This document shows positions 59,075 through 64,000 of a DNA stretch of 64,000 bases, one piece after another (within the stretch, counting starts at the first letter, position 1; every line of letters starts with the position of its first letter). The stretch covers positions 60,398,019 to 60,462,018 of the forward strand of contig CM049306.1 in NCBI GenBank assembly GCA_026874595.1. Reading direction: 5' to 3'. This DNA is from Sipunculus nudus. Taxonomy: Eukaryota; Annelida; Sipuncula; Golfingiida; Sipunculidae. The position numbers and the translations under genes are program-made. Under the pieces are notes generated by a model. The model did not search any database, was not told the origin of the DNA, and was given only the letters and a program-made list of their open reading frames with translations.

Positions 59075-59245
59075 GGATCTCGGCCTTCAGCTTGATGCAT
59101 TGTGTGGCGGGGAATAACCCATGGCGCCCTTTGCGGCCAGCTTTGCAGTTATCCACATAAAAACCTCCCACGTTGTGAAATTTATCTTCACAGCTTGGGG
59201 TACTGTTGTTGATAGAGGTGCACACAAAGCATCCTATAGCCGACA
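59075..59245 (-). CDS. LU-domain (Ly6/uPAR) protein, exon 2
   Basis: On the minus strand acceptor TTATTTTCAG precedes TGTCGG and the exon ends ATCC before donor GTGAGT, with both junctions in phase 1. It encodes SAIGCFVCTSINNSTPSCED and continues KFHNVGGFYVDNCKAGRKGR ... QCIKLKAEI. The opening 'I-x-C-x-x-C' with further cysteines is the first finger of an LU domain. The whole protein is 163 aa: signal peptide about 1-20, LU domain about 22-140, tail. Spacing and a single domain resemble invertebrate Ly6 proteins of the quiver/sleepless kind, which sit at the cell surface and modulate channels or receptors. That functional link is family knowledge, not shown here. NST is a possible N-glycosylation site. 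Confidence 0.85.
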
Positions 59246-59588
59246 CTGAAAATAAAGTCAACTTTATTTGATAAAAATTTATTTTATTACGTAGGCCTAT
59301 AAATATTACCCCTATTCGCACACATGGAGCAAAAGCGAAATTTACACGGATATCAGACGAATGAAAATGTAACAGTAATGTTGCAAAAATAACATAACCA
59401 GAATTGATTTTACTTTAATATCAAAACCACCGTAACAATGAAACTATTTAGTGCCACGCCACTCAGGCCACACGGATCATGGCTATCGCTTTTTTATAAT
59501 TTTTTTTTGCCAAAAATGAGAATCAGGTCCTAAGTATTGTTGCTAATTAGTGCTCTTAATTGCCTCTGTTCATAAAAAAGAATTCACC

Positions 59589-59610
59589 TTTTTTTTTTTT
59601 TTTTTTTTTT
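59589..59610. repeat. Poly(T) tract beside CpG-rich repeat
   Basis: About 22 T directly before the palindromic repeat at 59622. On the minus strand this would be a poly(A) tail for something ending here. Confidence 0.9.
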
Positions 59611-59621
59611 TGTTAATGACA

Positions 59622-60340
59622 TGCGAGTGAGTGAGGGCACCGTACGTGGGCAGCACGTGTAAGTACTACCTCCGTACGACAACGTGGCAATCGCAATGAG
59701 ATCGTACGTTACAAGCACGTTGTAAGCACGTACAACTCACCATGCACGTGCGCGTCGTACGATGCACGCAAACGCTCACGGGCATCGTACTTACACCTTG
59801 CGCAACCGTGAGTTGACGCACTCCCTCCCTACTCTTGCCACTCCCTCCTCACGTTTTCAGAAAAACGTGGCGTCCGTGGCCTCCTCAAAAAACGTACGGA
59901 CTAAAAACACGCACGGTGGGTTGTGACCGGGGCTTTACTCACTCGCATGTTGTATGTACGTGCAATTGCGATGAACTTGAGTTTTTCCGCCCGATGTCGG
60001 GGGTGAATCCGTAGCCCGAACGCAGCGAAAGTTCCTCCTGCACTAAAAATGCTACGGCGTGTTTGCGTGCTCCCAAATTCGTACTGACGCGGTACTCACC
60101 ACGTACGGATCCCCAAGTTTTGCCCCCGTTTTTGCAAGTAGACAGTACGCACTTGCAAGTACGGCGGGTTGGGACCACGGCTTTAAGCGCTTGCGCTAAT
60201 ATCAGTTACGGTTGTTGCAGAGTCTCTGCGGCCTTTGAAAAAACGCACGGTTACCGCACGTCAACCGCACGGAATAGCCCAAAACACTTGCCGTACGGCC
60301 ACTGTATCCCGGTTGTGACCGAGGCTTTCAGTAAAATTAT
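59622..60340. repeat. CpG-rich repeat with 14-bp inverted repeat and CGTACG/CACGTG motifs
   Basis: ACATGCGAGTGAGT (59622-59635) is exactly inverted at 59936-59949 (ACTCACTCGCATGT). Between and after lie many CGTACG, CACGTG and GCACGG elements, plus the phrases 'GGTTGTGACCGGGGCTTTA' (59919), 'GGTTGGGACCACGGCTTTAA' (60167) and 'CGGTTGTGACCGAGGCTTT' (60311). These mark at least three related units. It lies in the first intron of the LU gene. Open frames across it have no family resemblance. Confidence 0.65.
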
Positions 60341-61765
60341 GGAGTGATGAAGCTGAGTATCGGCAAAATAATGTATATTTTCCGACAAGATGTAAAATGA
60401 ATGTCTGTAATCCCCTTCAGTCTAGCGTATATATAACCAGATAGACAGAGGGAAATGAAGGGAGCGGTCTTTAAGGCCATATAAAAAAATAATGTTCTAC
60501 GGATTCGCCATTCCATTTGTTCAATTATTTTTAAATGAAGACCAGGTCATTGGAAATGTTGCTAATTTGTGCCATTCCATAGTTTCCGTATAATGGAATT
60601 TTGAAAGGTATGGAAAATTAAATAATTTTGTGTTGAACATTTCACCATCTCAAGATTTGAAGCAAATTACTGTACTTTTCAGGCAAGTTGGTAAAATTAC
60701 AAGTATTATATCTCGACCGGTAAAGAAAAAAAAAGAGAAAAAAATCGCCTGTTCTGACCATATTTTTTGTTCCCAAAATGTTTAGTGCGTGGCATAAACA
60801 GCCAGATGCATCTCTCCTAAGGGAAAGAGCCTGGAAAAGGATCAAAGCATTTGATTTGACATAGAAGCACTCTGCTCTGACACATTACCTAAAGTAGGCT
60901 TTCAAGAAATACATTATTGACTATAATCCACATTACGTTTTATAAAATTAAAGACAAATACAGAACCGAACTGTGTGCCTGTCTTCGACAAAACATGTAA
61001 TATATATATAAGAGGGTAAAGGCGGTATGCTTTAACGTTAACCAGAGAGGCCAGCCTGTATAACTATAACCTTGACACAGCAAATAAGAATCAGTATAGG
61101 GTCTATGTAATGTACACTACCAAGCCAGGGGGAACTCCAGGTGTGCCTTGAGCATCTCCATCCCAATCCCCACCAGGCCACTAGCTACAAACCTGTAACG
61201 CAATTGTTTGAAACTGCATGTCTTCTCTTGTTTTGCGTTACAAGGATTTGGATAGCTTGTTTGTTCAGATCTGACTAAAATGTTTCCGATGACGATATTC
61301 TGCGTTCAGCGTGAGGACATGCAACATCCTATACATACTTACAACACATAATGTAAATGTGGGGACTTATTTGTTACATAAACTGTATCTCAGCGTTCAG
61401 TATGTATGAAAGTATTAGCACCTACACTCAAGAAAGACACATATTAATTGTCTACATGGGCTTTTGCTTATATAATGGCAAGGCATGATGGGAAGGTTAA
61501 GGAGGGCCAGACCTTGTGCGACGTCACAGGGACCTTTGAAGGAACTATACCATCTATCCGGTGTCTTGGAGACATTTGCATAGAGAATAAATTAAAATGT
61601 CGGGACATGTTTCATCGCAGGAGTAACTCAAACATTCAGGTCCAATTCCAATCAATTATTTAAGGCTCTAGCTTAATTTGCTTCTCGGTCACAGGCTTGG
61701 ATTATATACCTATATCGTTTCATTTCCATTTTTATAATAATATTAACTTAGAAGTCATGTGATAC
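60341..61765. other. LU-gene intron 1, no further feature
   Basis: Unassigned AT-rich DNA. A 71-codon frame at 61448 shows no motif. Confidence 0.5.
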
Positions 61766-61826
61766 CTTGACATGCCAGACCCAGCGCCGACACCACGGCC
61801 ATTCCAAGCAAGAAGCCTGTTGTCAT
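61766..61826 (-). CDS. LU-domain (Ly6/uPAR) protein, exon 1 (signal peptide)
   Basis: On the minus strand GTAACC-ATG has A at -3, followed by MTTGFLLGMAVVSALGLACQ and the donor GTATCA after CAAG (phase 1). The 20 residues are a typical short secretory signal with a hydrophobic core and small residues before the expected cleavage. Joining to exon 2 restores V-S-A-I-G-C, so the mature protein starts about four to six residues before the first LU cysteine. The exon is too short to be found as an open frame by length and was located by searching upstream for a signal peptide in matching phase. A possible acceptor (TTCATTTCAG) at 61868 suggests this exon starts at 61867 and that a separate 5' non-coding exon exists. 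Confidence 0.78.
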
Positions 61827-61867
61827 GGTTACTCTTCAAGCAGAGAGTAGTACGGCAGATCACGAGC

Positions 61868-62419
61868 CTGAAATGAACATAAACACGACATAGGGTGAGT
61901 TGGTAAGTCCGATATTAACCGTTGGTGGAACCTGAACATGACACATTAACCCCTGCTTTATATAAAGAGATTTTCGGGCTTTTGTGCAGAAATTTAAATT
62001 AAAATGGAGATAAGAATTAAATAAAAATGTTAGTGACATCACAGAAAGAACGTTGACATACCAGGCATGATTTATATACATGAGGTTTTGTGTTTTCCTT
62101 AAAACATTGTGGTCTCCACCAGTGTGTCGTTCTATACAAGTGTTTGTTTACTGTTTTACACAATTGGATTAAACGTTCACCGGGCGCGACCAGTGGCGCA
62201 TCACATCAACATAACGCGCACGCCCTCTGGAACCCGTGCCGCGCAACTTCACGAATCTAAACTTTTCCAGTTTTCATCGGGTGTTTCTTGTTTTCTTGTT
62301 TTCTCATGTTTCCTCTTTGTTTGTCTGGAACATGTCACGTATGCATTAAAAGGATCCTCTGGTCACACAATTTTTTTATGATAAACAAACCCACGGGGAA
62401 TGTATTTGTTCGCACACAG
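61868..62419. other. Upstream region of the LU gene
   Basis: If the acceptor at 61868 is used, this is intron plus a further 5' exon and promoter of the minus-strand gene. A CpG-richer stretch (62170-62260, CGGGCGCGACC and AACGCGCACGCCC) is a candidate promoter area, by inference only. Confidence 0.35.
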
Positions 62420-62491
62420 AAAGAAAAGAAAAGAAAAGAAAAGAAAAGAAAAGAAAGGAAAAGAAAAGAAATGAAAGAAAAGAAAAGAAAA
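62420..62491. repeat. (AAAAG)n pentanucleotide microsatellite
   Basis: About 14 AAAAG/AAAGA units with a few substitutions. Confidence 0.95.
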
Positions 62492-62697
62492 AAATTTTGG
62501 ACAGTAAATCCGTGTACTGGGCTTACTTTGTTCGGAAAACTTTTGTATTCAATCAAAATGAACTAATAGACATGTGAGATAATACACATTTTATTGCAAA
62601 TTCTTATGTACATTTACAGGTTAAATTGAAGTACAATATTTATAATTATGGTCCAACTAAGAACGGACTGACTTTCAATGTGCTTAAAGCTCAATTA

Positions 62698-62760
62698 AAG
62701 GGGCGGGTCCAGGATTATGGAACGTAAAGTCAGGGGAAGGGAAGGGGGGGGGGGGCGGAA
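62698..62760 (+). repeat. Fragment of the GCGGATCCAGG-type MITE
   Basis: AGGGGCGGGTCCAGGATTAT followed by a G-rich run (62740-62755) resembles the left end of the MITE at 10123. A weaker match is at 50706. Confidence 0.45.
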
Positions 62761-64000
62761 TTGGAGAAATTTGAAAGGGCCTCTAAATAGCAAATGTGGG
62801 ATTTAAACCCTTTAGAAAAAGGGAACTATATATACAATAACTATACAATAATAATGGTATGATGTAATGAAGTGTTCTTGATATTAAGCTTTATATACTC
62901 ATGGTTGTTCTAAATACAGGATACAACCCCTGATCAGGTCTTAGTCCCGAGGCTCTTTGATGTCCTTACTAAAAAAAAAAAGATGACCTCATCTAGGACA
63001 TCAAGTTCATCGAAATACATGACCCCAGCCTTCGGTATGTGTCTTTTTCATAACCGCTTTGGTGTTTTAAATGCACACTAAACTAATCTGAACTATGTAG
63101 AACCGCAGGAGTTCATATAGGAATTGTGTTACTGCGGATTTATGCATTGCACTATAGCACGCGCTTCCTCTCATTTTATTTTATATACCGATGCTTTTTT
63201 TACATTGGCCTGGTGTTTACCCCACCTGCCGTTCGTAAAGATGTAATCACTCATTTGTTGGGTCATGACACAATGGAACCTTTAAACTGTAACTCGTTTG
63301 TGGAAAGAAAATTCACCGCTCACATATAGGTCACGTCGAACTCACGATACCTATATCATTAATTGCTTCGAAGCCTGTGTCATATCTAGACCATAGAAGC
63401 CAGTACTTAAAGTATATGTTGCAGACAAACAAACACGTATATAAACACACAACGAACCGAACACATTAGTCCCCCAATAAGCACACTGGCAACAAATATC
63501 CACACAATGTGACAGGGATTTTCATACCCGACGCTAGCTGTTGGGTGGTTCTTTTCCACGCAGAAGTATAAATTGACTGCCATGAATTCACTCATTTAAA
63601 AGTATAAAACATAGACAAAAAGTAGGTATATACGGGTAGCAATGTGGATTTATTTGCAAATGCCTGTAAGGATGTCTAAAATCAATTGATTTAACCTCTC
63701 GGTTTTTCTCAAATATTATTACTGCATGCCATTTTATTTATTACCATTTTATTTATTAGTATGAATATTTACTATTTACAATTTTTTTTACAAAGTATGT
63801 CCAAATACAAGCCATGCATATATCTATGTTGTTCAATTATGCAGTGAGTTGTCATGGTTATGCGTTAAAGATGTTAACATCCTGAGGGGATGAGCGGTCG
63901 ATCCTCGCTTCGACACGCACCACAAATAATAGCTCATTTGTTTTCAGTTAACCATATACATGTTTGTTCAGCAATAGAGCAATAATCCTCAATAATTTAC
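62761..64000. other. No recognisable feature
   Basis: AT-rich DNA to the window end. A minus-strand frame at 63407-63595 has one hydrophobic segment but no family match or splice context. Confidence 0.5.

Noticed and set aside
63407-63595. Minus-strand frame with a hydrophobic segment considered as a membrane-protein exon
   Set aside because: No convincing acceptor and donor pair, no recognised family, low-complexity C-terminus.

Overview
This window is animal nuclear DNA. The genes are split by GT-AG introns, intergenic space is AT-rich with many microsatellites, and most of the sequence is transposable elements. I think the source is a marine lophotrochozoan, most likely a mollusc. The reasons are a Ly6/uPAR-type secreted or anchored protein, a dimeric tRNA-derived SINE, and Helitron/HINE-like repeats whose ends (AGCTCAGCTGA ... 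CTTGTT) resemble very common bivalve and gastropod repeats. That last point is from memory and no database was searched.

Three protein-coding loci are supported. (1) Positions 2187-4095 on the plus strand hold the last three exons of a calpain-like gene, encoding the C-terminal penta-EF-hand domain and the stop codon. (2) Positions 11166-33798 on the plus strand hold a complete two-exon ADF/cofilin gene of 139 aa, with an intron of about 22.2 kb. (3) Positions 61867-57742 on the minus strand hold a three-exon LU (Ly6/uPAR) domain protein of 163 aa, with a signal peptide and a hydrophobic C-terminal tail.

The cofilin intron is the most interesting region. It is a nest of transposons that can be unpicked by eye because each inserted copy interrupts a sequence that survives intact elsewhere in the window. 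Element A1 (12306-19926) contains A2 (13611-19123), which contains A3 (15060-18264). All three inserted at A^TT without an obvious target duplication. They share the ends of a Helitron/Helentron-type element: a short 5' hairpin, the subterminal inverted repeat GTATCCCCAGACA / TGTCTGGGGATAC, a 3' hairpin and a final CTAG. Next to it, element B1 (20221-33457) contains element C (20732-28707), which contains a TIR transposon (21046-26955), which contains a second B copy, B2 (21849-25464). B1 also holds a foldback MITE (29506-30496), a D-family copy (from 30764) and a diverged copy of its own flanking intron sequence.

Each of these families carries an internal tandem array with its own period (about 288, 327, 338, 180 and 280 bp). 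Several unrelated-looking units share the palindrome GGTGGCGCCACC preceded by a faintly similar module. The 288-bp array carries dense nuclear-receptor half-sites (AGGTCA) in DR1-like spacing.

The rest by region: 1-2186 is AT-rich intron or flank. 4349-7051 is a TIR element with GAATAC hexamer arrays. 7862-9030 has two fragments of one dispersed repeat. 35141-42600 has further A, B and D copies. 42996-44479 has a dimeric SINE next to a LINE 3' end. 45425-48066 is a B copy. 51500-52420 is a minus-strand LINE remnant followed by a near-perfect 36-bp hairpin. 53410-55100 has inverted remnants of A-like and B-like arrays. 59622-60340 is a CpG-rich palindromic repeat. The remaining stretches hold nothing I can name. 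No rRNA gene, functional tRNA gene, CRISPR array or autonomous transposase or Rep-helicase ORF was recognised.
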